Source: a virus
Virus record (IMG/VR): IMGVR_UViG_3300010392_000349
Coordinates: 1-28,356 of that record
Reading direction: 5' to 3' (one strand)
DNA: 28,356 nucleotides
Part shown: positions 6,693 to 14,799 of the stretch, piece by piece
How the letters are laid out: the number at the start of each line of letters is the position of its first letter
How positions within the stretch are numbered: position 1 is the stretch's first letter
The notes under the pieces: model-generated
The model's database searches: none
What the model was told of the DNA's origin: nothing
What the model saw: the letters and a program-made list of their open reading frames with translations, nothing else
Translations under genes and position numbers: made by a program

Positions 6693-7748
6693 ATGGCTGA
6701 AGAAGCTGCTGAAGTACAGTCAGGCGAGACAGACCTATCAACGGTTAATAACGCCGCAGCACGATTAGCATCACTTATGGAAGGTACGCCATCTGTTGAG
6801 GAGACTCCTGTTGAGGAGCCTCAGCCAGACACTACCCATCCTGAACCAGTAGTAGCAGAGGTTGAAGTAGAGGCGGCTCCCGAGCCTACCGAAGCTGAAG
6901 ACCCAGTAACTCATTTCACTGACTTAGCGGAGCATCTTGGGGTGGAGCAATCCTACCTTGAGACATTGTTAGTTCCTACTAAAGTCAATGGAGAAGAGAG
7001 AGAGGCAAGTATTAAAGACTTGTTATCTTCTTTCCAAAAGGGTGAATCTGCTGACCTGAAGTTGATGGAGCTTTCTGATGAGAGAAAGCAATTCAACGCT
7101 GAACTTTCACAAACGAAGGAACAGCTTTCACAGGAATGGGGCCGTATCCAAGCCCTGAATACTGAGCTACAAAGCATGTTAACGGGTGATGAGGACGCGG
7201 AGATTTCAAACCTTCGCCATACTGATCCTGCTGAATATGCAGCACGAATGGCTGAAAGACAGCAGCGCTATCAAAGAGCCTCTAAAGTACAAGAGGAAAT
7301 GCGACAAGCAAATGCTGAAAAGACCTTAACCGAGTATGGACACAGGGTTCAAAGTGAGCGCACCAAGTTAGTTGAATCCATCCCTGGATGGGCAGATGAC
7401 AAGGTACGTGAAAGTGAGACCATGAAAGTTCGTTCTTATCTAAAGGCCCAAGGCTTTCAGGACTTTGAAATCGACGGCAAGATAACTGACGGACAACTCG
7501 TCCATCCCGGCATGATAGACCACAGGTTTATCGAAGCCTTTCAAAAGGCAATGCTGTATGACGAGGCTAAGAAAGGCACAGAACCAAAGAAGGCGAGGCT
7601 AAAGGCTTTACCTAAAGTGGGTGCTGGAAAGCCAAAGAGCAGGTCTGAGGTTAGCGAGTCGAAGAAGAAAGCAGTTCGTGGTAGAGCAAGAGATTCAGGT
7701 GATTTGAATGATGCGGCCGAAGTAATTAGGCAGATAATGGAGAGCTAA
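6693..7748 (+). CDS. Scaffolding / head assembly protein
   Basis: 351 aa, directly before the capsid gene. The first ~75 residues are extremely acidic and Pro/Glu/Val-rich and probably disordered. The middle (residues ~115-225) is a long charged helix or coiled coil (DERKQFNAELSQTKEQLSQE). The C-terminal ~50 residues are very basic (KKARLKALPKVGAGKPKSRS), like the capsid-binding tail of scaffolds. Composition, length and gene order all fit a scaffold that guides coat assembly and then leaves the prohead. No protease motif is visible. Confidence 0.85.
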   Translation: MAEEAAEVQSGETDLSTVNNAAARLASLMEGTPSVEETPVEEPQPDTTHPEPVVAEVEVEAAPEPTEAEDPVTHFTDLAEHLGVEQSYLETLLVPTKVNGEEREASIKDLLSSFQKGESADLKLMELSDERKQFNAELSQTKEQLSQEWGRIQALNTELQSMLTGDEDAEISNLRHTDPAEYAARMAERQQRYQRASKVQEEMRQANAEKTLTEYGHRVQSERTKLVESIPGWADDKVRESETMKVRSYLKAQGFQDFEIDGKITDGQLVHPGMIDHRFIEAFQKAMLYDEAKKGTEPKKARLKALPKVGAGKPKSRSEVSESKKKAVRGRARDSGDLNDAAEVIRQIMES

Positions 7749-7750
7749 TC

Positions 7751-8725
7751 ATGGCCCTTGTAACTAACGCATATTCAACATATACGTCTATCGGTATCCG
7801 AGAGGATTTGTCAGATGTAATTTATGACATCTCTCCCACCGAGACTCCCTTTCAATCAAACATCGCACGTGTAGGCGCTACTCAGAAATTTCATGAGTGG
7901 CAGACTGACTCCCTAGCAGGTGCTACCTCCAATCGTCAGATTGAAGGTGACACCATTGCTGGTGCCGCTGTTACTCCTTCTGCGCGACTTGGTAACTACT
8001 GCCAGATCTCACGCAAGCCAGTAACGATCACAGGCACTACTCAAACGAGTGATGCCGCTGGTCGTGCTAGTGAAATGTCCTATCAGATTGCAAAGATGGG
8101 CAAAGAACTTAAGCGTGATATGGAACAGGCATTGACCCAGAACCAGGCTTCGAGTGCTGGCGGCATTGGTACGGCAAGGTCTTTGGCCTCTTGTGAGTCT
8201 TGGTTGGCTACGACAAACATCAGAGAGACCACCAACACCACAGGTACAACTATTGGGTTCTCAAGTGGAGTTGTTGCTGCTCCGACTGACGGCACACAAG
8301 CGGCTCTTACAGAGAAGCTGTTTAAGAGTGCTATTGCTGCCACATGGACGGCGGGTGGTGATCCCAATGTGATTATGGTCGGGGCATTCAACAAAGCGAC
8401 TGTTTCAGGCTTTGCGGGTATTGCCACCATGTACCAGGATGTCACTCGACGAAGTACAGAACAGCAAGCGGCTATTATTGGTGCTGCTGATTTGTATATC
8501 TCTGACTTTGGCCGCCATACCGTAGTGCCTAATCGGTTCAGTCGAGACCGTACAGCACTTGTCCTTGATATGAGCATGTGGGCTGTTGCCTTCTTGCGTC
8601 CTATGCACACCATTGATCTAGCGAAAACTGGTGATGCTGAGACCAAGAGTCTGTTGGCTGAGTTCACGCTCGTTTCTCGAAACGAAGCAGCTAGCGGTAA
8701 GATTGCTGACTGTACTACATCGTAA
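7751..8725 (+). CDS. Major capsid protein, SU10 type (DUF5309 family)
   Basis: 324 aa. The N-terminus (IGIREDLSDVIYDISPTETP, then FQSNIARV) and the following FHEWQTDSLAGATSN are hallmarks of the DUF5309/SU10 major capsid family, which has the HK97 fold. The LGNYCQISRKPVTITGTTQ segment and the C-terminal region ending SRNEAASGKIADCTTS also fit. It follows the scaffold gene after two bases, has a strong ribosome site and is closed by a strong intrinsic terminator, as expected for the most abundant late protein. Confidence 0.92.
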   Translation: MALVTNAYSTYTSIGIREDLSDVIYDISPTETPFQSNIARVGATQKFHEWQTDSLAGATSNRQIEGDTIAGAAVTPSARLGNYCQISRKPVTITGTTQTSDAAGRASEMSYQIAKMGKELKRDMEQALTQNQASSAGGIGTARSLASCESWLATTNIRETTNTTGTTIGFSSGVVAAPTDGTQAALTEKLFKSAIAATWTAGGDPNVIMVGAFNKATVSGFAGIATMYQDVTRRSTEQQAAIIGAADLYISDFGRHTVVPNRFSRDRTALVLDMSMWAVAFLRPMHTIDLAKTGDAETKSLLAEFTLVSRNEAASGKIADCTTS

Positions 8726-8731
8726 AGGAGT

Positions 8732-8756
8732 CGCCCCTCTTCGGAGGGGCGTTTTT
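8732..8756 (+). terminator. Intrinsic terminator after the capsid gene, UUCG tetraloop
   Basis: Perfect 8-bp GC-rich arms CGCCCCTC (8732-8739) and GAGGGGCG (8744-8751) close a C(UUCG)G tetraloop, followed by five T residues (8752-8756). The 3' arm contains GGAGG, 11 bases before the next ATG, so the same bases may also be that gene's ribosome site. Confidence 0.93.
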
Positions 8757-8758
8757 CT

Positions 8759-9085
8759 ATGAAGCAACTATTAGATTCAGACTATTTAACGGGTGTGAGT
8801 ACATGGCATAGCTATGACCATCACACCGGAATAACCACGATAGAAACAACGCAAGACTGTTCTTCTTTCGTAGAAGAAAACAAGAAACGCCACAAATCAT
8901 CCTATCAAAAGGATGGGATAAAGCAGGAGTGGATGCACGCTGCTACCATTCCGATTATTATTCAAATGAAGTGGAAGCAGGAGTTAGGAGTGGATATATA
9001 CAACCCTGACCATTCAAAGAAAATAGCTTCCCTCTTAAACGATCCAGAATACAGGTATTTAAAGACTGGAACTCTCCGGTTGTGA
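8759..9085 (+). CDS. Conserved phage protein following the capsid gene
   Basis: 108 aa, starting three bases after the T-tract of the terminator. The C-terminal half (EWMHAATIPIIIQMKWKQEL, then GVDIYNPDH, and LLNDPEYRYLKT) matches the pattern of a small protein often encoded just after the capsid gene in podoviruses, remembered as GVDxxNxDH...LLNDPxxRxLRT. Its role is unknown. It probably belongs to the structural set rather than to the glycosyltransferase cassette, although its stop overlaps the GTG of the next gene. Confidence 0.75.
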   Translation: MKQLLDSDYLTGVSTWHSYDHHTGITTIETTQDCSSFVEENKKRHKSSYQKDGIKQEWMHAATIPIIIQMKWKQELGVDIYNPDHSKKIASLLNDPEYRYLKTGTLRL

Positions 9086-10425
9086 TTGACTACGCTTATA
9101 TGCGGCATCTTGATCGAGATGCTAGATTCGATATTGCGCTAAAACTTTACCATGCTAGTGAGTTGTATGACGCGATGTCTGTTGTTGGCCTTATTGTCGA
9201 TGACAATCCAAATGACTATGAGGCTATTTACCTCTACGGAGCAATCCTTCAAGACTCAGATAAGAATGGATTTGCTGAACTCATGTTTACTAGATGCACA
9301 GAGATAGACCCAAGTAGACATGATGGGTGGATGGCTAGAGGGACTTCGATTAAAGACCCTGCAAGATCCGATGAAGCGATAAGTTTCTTAATAACCGCAC
9401 TACTAATAAACCCTAAAAGCACGGCAACACTAGCTAACATTGCAACAATCTATAACGATATTCATGAGTATGAGTTAGCTGAAAAGTATTCTAGAAAGGC
9501 TTTAGAGTGTGGTGGAGGTATGGCTTCACATGACACTCTTGGAACTGCTCTATTAGGACAAGAAAGGTTCGGTGAAGGATTTGATGAAGTTACTCATTCT
9601 TTAGGCGGGAAGTACAGAAAGGAAATCGTCTACGGTGATGAGGAAAGGTGGGATGGAAGTAAAAATAAAGCAGTCATTATCTATGGTGAACAAGGATTAG
9701 GGGATGAGATCTTCTATGGCTCTGTTATTCCAGATGCAATAAAAGACTGCAAGAAAGTCATTATAGATTGTGACCCTAAGTTAGAGGGTCTCTTTAAAAG
9801 ATCTTTCCCTAAAGCATCTGTATACGGAACGAGAGAGAAGTCTGCATCATGGCTTAAAGATCATAAGTGGGATGCAAGGTGTTCAATGGCTGGTATTTCT
9901 CAATTCTATCGAAGAGACAAAAAAGACTTCAACGGAAAACCGTTCCTAATCCCTGATCCTGTAAGGGCAGAGCAGTGGGCGCATACATTGTCTGGTGGGG
10001 TGAAGATAGGTCTAGCCTGGAATGGCGGGTCTAGAATGACTGGCTATAAATTCAGACATATCCCGTTAAGTGAGTTTGCTCCTTTCTACAAGATGGGGGA
10101 ATGTATCTCACTTGAGTATACAAAAGTAGACACGAAAGGTTATCCGATAAAGTGGTACGACTTTGCGACCATTTCAAATGACTATGATGACACCGCCGCC
10201 CTTGTCGCTAATCTTGACTACGTTATTACTACCTGTACCTCTATTGTGCATTTGGCAGGAGGTCTTGGTATACCGTGTTTTGTGTTAAAGAATCCATATA
10301 CATCATGGCGCTATGCTCATGATATGCCGTGGTACAAATCTGTCAGAACCATTGAATGGGGAGGCAGTTGGAAAGCTGGTATTGATAAAATCAGAAAGCT
10401 CATTGAGCTAAGGAAAGTGGCATGA
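9082..10425 (+). CDS. TPR-repeat glycosyltransferase (GT9/OGT-like, GT-B fold)
   Basis: 447 aa, GTG start overlapping the previous TGA. Residues ~15-175 are tetratricopeptide-like helical repeats (YEAIYLYGAILQDSDKNGFA; DEAISFLITALLINPKSTAT; YELAEKYSRKALECG). The C-terminal half is a GT-B enzyme of the type often found behind TPR repeats: GEQGLGDEIFYGSVIPD, then VKIGLAWNGG and DTAALVANLDYVITTCTSIV followed by HLAGGLGIPC. Such enzymes transfer a sugar from a nucleotide donor to a protein or glycan; TPRs usually hold the acceptor. It opens a five-gene overlapping cassette. Donor and acceptor cannot be read from sequence. Confidence 0.85.
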   Translation: MIDYAYMRHLDRDARFDIALKLYHASELYDAMSVVGLIVDDNPNDYEAIYLYGAILQDSDKNGFAELMFTRCTEIDPSRHDGWMARGTSIKDPARSDEAISFLITALLINPKSTATLANIATIYNDIHEYELAEKYSRKALECGGGMASHDTLGTALLGQERFGEGFDEVTHSLGGKYRKEIVYGDEERWDGSKNKAVIIYGEQGLGDEIFYGSVIPDAIKDCKKVIIDCDPKLEGLFKRSFPKASVYGTREKSASWLKDHKWDARCSMAGISQFYRRDKKDFNGKPFLIPDPVRAEQWAHTLSGGVKIGLAWNGGSRMTGYKFRHIPLSEFAPFYKMGECISLEYTKVDTKGYPIKWYDFATISNDYDDTAALVANLDYVITTCTSIVHLAGGLGIPCFVLKNPYTSWRYAHDMPWYKSVRTIEWGGSWKAGIDKIRKLIELRKVA

Positions 10426-11360
10426 ACTCTATCACTAGTCGTATAGACGCAGTAACACTGATCGACCCAGAACATCTAGGGACTGAAATCCCCGTACCAC
10501 GAAGCGTAAAGATTGAGTTAACAGGACGATGCAACTTCTCCTGTTCGTTCTGCGCTCGAAGTCAGAAGTTAAGAGAAGTACAAGACATTGATAAAGACTT
10601 CTTCTTTCGTGTTCTAAGAGAGATGAGAGATGCAGGTGTTGAGGAGATTGGTTTATTCTATCTTGGGGAATCGTTCATGGTGCCGTGGCTACCTGAAGCG
10701 ATTAAGTATGCTAAGGACATTGGATTCCCGTATATATTCCTCACGACGAACGGGTCGTTAGCTACAGGCACTAAAGTACAAGATTGCATGGCTAACGGGC
10801 TAGACTCTTTGAAGTTCTCCTATAACTACGCTGATGGGGATCAGTTAAAGTCCATAGCGAAGGTGAAAACCTCATACTTTGATAAGATAGTTGAGAACAT
10901 GAAGACAGCGCGTCAGATTCGTGACGCTTATGACTATAAATGTGGTCTCTACGCATCATATATTGAGTACGATGGTGCTCAGAATGAGCGTATGAAGGAG
11001 GCGGTTAAGGAAATAGAGCCTTATATGGATGAGGTCTACGCCCTTCCATTATACAACCAAGCTACGCTCGTACAGGGGCAGACAGAGGGTTGGAGTTATA
11101 CCGCTGGGAACCGTGGACGACTAAAAGCTTTGAGAGAGCCAATCCCCTGTTGGTCTGTCTTCACAGAAGGTCACATAACCTGGGATGGTAAGCTAAGTGC
11201 TTGTTGTTTCGACCATAATGACCACTTCACAATGGCTGACCTTACCAAGACTTCCTTTGTCGATGGGTGGAACTCTGAGGAGTTTAAAACACTCCGTCAG
11301 GCGCATCTAAACAAGGATATAAAGGGGACAGCTTGTGAAAGCTGCGTAGCTTATGCTTAA
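10422..11360 (+). CDS. Radical SAM enzyme with SPASM-like C-terminal Cys domain
   Basis: 312 aa. The CX3CX2C cluster motif is Cys37, Cys41 and Cys44 (ELTGRCNFSCSFCARS), which binds the 4Fe-4S used to cleave S-adenosylmethionine. The GES-like FYLGESFMVPW and the FLTTNGSLA strand fit the radical SAM barrel. A C-terminal set (Cys243, Cys261/262, Cys305, Cys308) resembles a shortened SPASM domain holding an auxiliary cluster. Such enzymes modify peptides or carry out sugar chemistry; next to four transferases, a glycan or surface-polymer role is favoured, by inference. It overlaps both neighbours. Confidence 0.9.
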   Translation: MNSITSRIDAVTLIDPEHLGTEIPVPRSVKIELTGRCNFSCSFCARSQKLREVQDIDKDFFFRVLREMRDAGVEEIGLFYLGESFMVPWLPEAIKYAKDIGFPYIFLTTNGSLATGTKVQDCMANGLDSLKFSYNYADGDQLKSIAKVKTSYFDKIVENMKTARQIRDAYDYKCGLYASYIEYDGAQNERMKEAVKEIEPYMDEVYALPLYNQATLVQGQTEGWSYTAGNRGRLKALREPIPCWSVFTEGHITWDGKLSACCFDHNDHFTMADLTKTSFVDGWNSEEFKTLRQAHLNKDIKGTACESCVAYA

Positions 11361-12057
11361 AATCTTCATAGGATATGATGCAGTAGAATCAGTGGCTTAT
11401 CACACTCTTGTCCAAAGTATACTAGAATACACAAAAGAGCCAGTGTCGATAACGCCTATAAAGCTGTCGATGCTCCCTGAGTATACGAGATCGAGGAATA
11501 CGAAACAGTCAAATGAATTTTCATTCTCACGGTTCCTTGTGCCTTACCTGTGTGATTATGAAGGTTGGGCGTTATTCATGGATTGTGACATGATGTTCAC
11601 TGACAGCGTATCTGAGTTATGGAAACTAAGAGACGAGTCCAAATCCGTACAGGTCGTGAAGCACGACTATACGCCAAAGTCCCAAGTGAAGTATCTTGGC
11701 GCGATACAGTACCCGTACCCACGGAAAAACTGGTCTTCAGTCATGCTCTTCAATTGTCAGAGGTGCAAGAAGCTTACGCCCGCCTTCGTAAACACTGCTC
11801 ATCCAATGGAACTTCATAGGTTCCACTGGTTGAAAGACGAGGACATTGGCGAACTCCCCAAGGAGTGGAATCATCTCGTCTACGATCTGCCTCCAAACCC
11901 AAATGCCAAGATAATTCATTGGTCTACGGGTGGGCCGTATTTCCACGAATACCAACATTGTGAGTATTCAACAGACTGGTTCAAGATGAAAGTGAAGATG
12001 GGGAACTGCCAACAAAGCGGGAATGAAAATGAAAATAAACTACATAACACTGGCTAG
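11353..12057 (+). CDS. Glycosyltransferase, GT8-like (GT-A, DxD)
   Basis: 234 aa. It opens IFIGYDAVESVAYHTLVQSI, typical of small GT-A transferases. The metal-binding DxD is Asp77-Cys-Asp79 (ALFMDCDMMFTDS). The late IIHWSTGGPYFHEY corresponds to the second metal/acceptor motif of GT8-like enzymes. FSFSRFLVPYL before the DxD is also typical. The stop is a TAG followed at once by an in-frame TAA. The next gene starts 35 bases before this end. Donor sugar unknown. Confidence 0.85.
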   Translation: MLKIFIGYDAVESVAYHTLVQSILEYTKEPVSITPIKLSMLPEYTRSRNTKQSNEFSFSRFLVPYLCDYEGWALFMDCDMMFTDSVSELWKLRDESKSVQVVKHDYTPKSQVKYLGAIQYPYPRKNWSSVMLFNCQRCKKLTPAFVNTAHPMELHRFHWLKDEDIGELPKEWNHLVYDLPPNPNAKIIHWSTGGPYFHEYQHCEYSTDWFKMKVKMGNCQQSGNENENKLHNTG

Positions 12058-12871
12058 TAAAGAACTAGCAGCAAGACGCTACAGGATGGAGATGCCTGGT
12101 GAGTACATTGGTGATTACATCGTCACCAACTTCCCCTGTATTGCTGATGTGTATGTCATGGGGAAGGCGTATACAAAAGATGAATTGCTTTTGCAGACCT
12201 ACCTAGCTAGAGCAAAGAAACTGAGTTTTGTCTTTGATCTCTGTGATGACATATTTGACAGAGAAGAACATGACTACTACAGGAAGATGATAATGCTTGC
12301 TGAAAAGGTCGTAGTCCCTACAGAGGCAATGCGTGAAGTAGTTATAAAGGAAACAGGCATTTATCCTACAGTCATACCCGATCCTTATGCGTTTGATGAA
12401 AAGCCTATAAAGGACATATCGGAGCCTAAGTATCTGTGGTTTGGACATCCTACTAATCTCAAATACCTTGAACAAGTCAAACATATGAAGCTAGAGGTTG
12501 TTACAACAGACTCACCTGAAACAAGGGATTTCCTAAAAGACTATAACTGCACTCTAACTGAGTGGTCTGCAGAGAACCTACAAGAAGCGTTCGACAGGAA
12601 TAACGTAGTCCTAATCCCAAGTGACGACTCAAGGAAGAATAGTGTAAAGAGTAATAATAGGGTTATAGAGTCCATAAGACAGGGGATGTCAGTAATTGCA
12701 CATCCCATCCCTTCTTATAAAGAATTCGACATATCGTTCGACTTTGACAAGATTAAGAAGACAACGCCCGAACTACAGAAGCAGGTAAGGGATAACTACA
12801 ATATTTCTGTTATAGGTGAAAAATGGAAAAAGACATTAAGCTCAACATTGGATGTGGCCGAAGGGTTCTAG
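12023..12871 (+). CDS. Glycosyltransferase, GT4/GT1-like (GT-B, short)
   Basis: 282 aa, shorter than typical GT4 enzymes (about 350-400). FDLCDDIFD lies in the N-terminal domain, followed by AEKVVVPTEAMREVV at the domain boundary and PTVIPDPYAF entering the C-terminal domain. LWFGHPTNLKYLE is the strand that starts the nucleotide-sugar domain. NNRVIESIRQGMSVIAHPIP is the usual acidic donor-binding motif and following loop. Two starts are possible, ATG 12023 or 12029; both overlap the previous gene. It overlaps the methyltransferase by 49 bases. Confidence 0.8.
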   Translation: MKMKINYITLASKELAARRYRMEMPGEYIGDYIVTNFPCIADVYVMGKAYTKDELLLQTYLARAKKLSFVFDLCDDIFDREEHDYYRKMIMLAEKVVVPTEAMREVVIKETGIYPTVIPDPYAFDEKPIKDISEPKYLWFGHPTNLKYLEQVKHMKLEVVTTDSPETRDFLKDYNCTLTEWSAENLQEAFDRNNVVLIPSDDSRKNSVKSNNRVIESIRQGMSVIAHPIPSYKEFDISFDFDKIKKTTPELQKQVRDNYNISVIGEKWKKTLSSTLDVAEGF

Positions 12872-13317
12872 ATGGATGGATTAATGTTGATACGAGATCA
12901 AGGGGGTGTAAGCCTGATATAGACGCAGATGTTAGGGACTTACCCTTTCCTGATGATTACGCTGATGAAGTTATGGCTATTCATCTTATTGAGCATTTCT
13001 ATGTATGGGAGGCTCCAGCCGTTATTAAGGAATGGAAGAGAATCCTAAAGCCTGGAGGGAAATTAATCCTTGAATGCCCTGATCTTGAAAAGACCATCAT
13101 GCACATGGCAAACGGGAGGAGTGAGCCTAATCTAACGATGTGGCCTTTATATGGAGACCCATCTCATCAAGACCCGTTGATGTGTCATAAATGGGGGTAT
13201 AATGCTACATCATTGATTAAATTGATGGAGTTCTCTGGATTTGGTAAGGTGAGCCTAGAGGACGCACAGTTCCACATGAAGGAAGTTAGAGACATGAGAG
13301 TGGTCGCAACGAAATGA
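12823..13317 (+). CDS. Class I SAM-dependent methyltransferase
   Basis: 164 aa. Motif I is LNIGCGRR near residues 7-14, followed by GWINVDTR with the ribose-binding Asp. DVRDLPFPDDYADEV and HLIEHF are motifs II/III of the methyltransferase_11-type fold, and LKPGGKLILECPDL is the following strand. The lack of a DNA-binding domain and the position behind three glycosyltransferases suggest a small-molecule or glycan methyltransferase. Methyl capping of a sugar chain is a known theme in surface-polymer clusters, but is inference here. Confidence 0.87.
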   Translation: MEKDIKLNIGCGRRVLDGWINVDTRSRGCKPDIDADVRDLPFPDDYADEVMAIHLIEHFYVWEAPAVIKEWKRILKPGGKLILECPDLEKTIMHMANGRSEPNLTMWPLYGDPSHQDPLMCHKWGYNATSLIKLMEFSGFGKVSLEDAQFHMKEVRDMRVVATK

Positions 13318-13925
13318 GTATATCTACATATGCTGAACTACAGACAGCCGTAGCCAATTGGCTTGATCGTTCAGATCTGACTGACCGCATACCTGAGTTC
13401 ATCTCGCTAGCAGAGGCCAGGATAGCTCGAACCCTTAGAGTAAGAGGCGTAGAGGCAAGAGATACCTCCAATACTACTGATGGTTCCGAGTACTACACCC
13501 TCCCCACAGACTTCCTAGAGGCACGAAACGTCCAGATCAATACAAACCCTGTCAAGGTTTTGACCTATAGAACACCCCAACAACTTGACAAAGAATACCC
13601 ATACGACACCGCAGGAACAGCACAGTGCTTCACTATTATCGGTGAGCAGATCCAGTTAAAGCCAATCCAAAGCTCAGGGCAGGTCCTGGAGATTGCTTAT
13701 TTTAAAAAGCTCGCTCCGCTTTCAGCTTCCAATACAACTAACTGGATTATGGCTAATGCCCCTGATCTTTTGTTATACGGGTCGTTAATGGAGGCTGAGG
13801 CCTTTCTAGTCAATGACGAAAGAATCCCAATATGGAGAGGGGCTTTTGATACCTCTATGAAAGAGTGGAACGTACAAGACAAGAAGGGCCGTCATTCAGG
13901 CTCTATGTTAGAGATTAGGAGATAG
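13314..13925 (+). CDS. Head-to-tail adaptor protein, SU10 adaptor type
   Basis: 203 aa. The N-terminus (MSISTYAELQTAVANWLDRS, then DLTDRIPEFISLAEARIART) is characteristic of the podovirus adaptor family represented by the SU10 adaptor, which docks under the portal. YYTLPTDFLEARNVQ and the basic C-terminus (KKGRHSGSMLEIRR) also fit. It is coupled to the end of the methyltransferase gene (ATGA), which shows where the modification cassette sits: between head genes and the head-tail connector. Confidence 0.85.
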   Translation: MSISTYAELQTAVANWLDRSDLTDRIPEFISLAEARIARTLRVRGVEARDTSNTTDGSEYYTLPTDFLEARNVQINTNPVKVLTYRTPQQLDKEYPYDTAGTAQCFTIIGEQIQLKPIQSSGQVLEIAYFKKLAPLSASNTTNWIMANAPDLLLYGSLMEAEAFLVNDERIPIWRGAFDTSMKEWNVQDKKGRHSGSMLEIRR

Positions 13926-13926
13926 T

Positions 13927-14799
13927 ATGTCAATAGAATCACCGTTTACCCATATCACTGATTTAAATTCTTCATGGCCCGATGGGGCAGTTGATGATGT
14001 CTCCGAAGGTGACAATCATATACGAGGGCTAAAGACTGTCCTCCTAACAGACTTCCCTAATATTGATGCGGCTGTTACCGCTGATCCAGCAGACCTTAAT
14101 CGAACCGACATCACTACAGAAGGAACGTCAGAAACCAGTAAGGTCATGACGGTTAGCTCTGGTGATGCCATTGTCAATACAGGTATGACATGGACTGACC
14201 TTGGTGCTGTCACTACTGCTGATATCAATGGGGGGACGATTGATGGAGTAGCACTAGGTACGACAAATACAGGCAATACTGAATCTCCTGGTAATAGTTC
14301 TACTAAGTTAGCGACGACTGCTTTTGTTCAGGATACGAAGTGGACTTTTCTGGATACGTTTGATACGACAGGCACAACAGAGCTTGGTAACAATACTTCA
14401 ATCCCATCTACAGCGATTGGTATCAAGTTTGTATTCTACGGCCCAAGCACGATAGGTAGTGGCGTACAATCTGTAGTACTTGGTGACTCTGGTGGGTATT
14501 CAACAACGGTTGCAGGTGGTATTTCTTCTGGCACAATAAATGTTGGATTTTCTACAGTATATCAAGTTAGTGTTAGCGCAGTTGCTGCAATAACACAATA
14601 TGGCACTATCGAATTTACTAAACTTGACGGTGTTAATGTGTGGACTGGTTCAGGAGTTGTTGCTGATGGAAGTGGCACGGTAGATACATCGATATCTGGT
14701 GGCATGATAACGCTTGCAGGAGCTTTGGATAGATGCAAGGTTACTATTCCGTCAAGTACATTTGATGCTGGGTCAGTGGATGTTTATGTTCGTTCTTAA
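13927..14799 (+). CDS. Tail fibre protein
   Basis: 290 aa, Ser/Thr/Gly-rich and largely beta. The N-terminal SWPDGAVDDVSEGDNHIRGL, then KTVLLTDFPN, is a signature of many phage tail-fibre N-termini. NSSTKLATTAFVQD near residue 125 is the classic fibre repeat motif. The remainder is irregular beta sequence likely to form a receptor-facing domain. The last codons overlap the start of the lipoprotein gene in another frame. Confidence 0.8.
   Translation: MSIESPFTHITDLNSSWPDGAVDDVSEGDNHIRGLKTVLLTDFPNIDAAVTADPADLNRTDITTEGTSETSKVMTVSSGDAIVNTGMTWTDLGAVTTADINGGTIDGVALGTTNTGNTESPGNSSTKLATTAFVQDTKWTFLDTFDTTGTTELGNNTSIPSTAIGIKFVFYGPSTIGSGVQSVVLGDSGGYSTTVAGGISSGTINVGFSTVYQVSVSAVAAITQYGTIEFTKLDGVNVWTGSGVVADGSGTVDTSISGGMITLAGALDRCKVTIPSSTFDAGSVDVYVRS

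Noticed and set aside
8083-8667. Long open frame (194 codons) antisense to the capsid gene
   Set aside because: It lies wholly opposite a well-supported capsid gene, has no credible ribosome site, and its Val/Ala/Ser-rich composition is that expected of a shadow frame.
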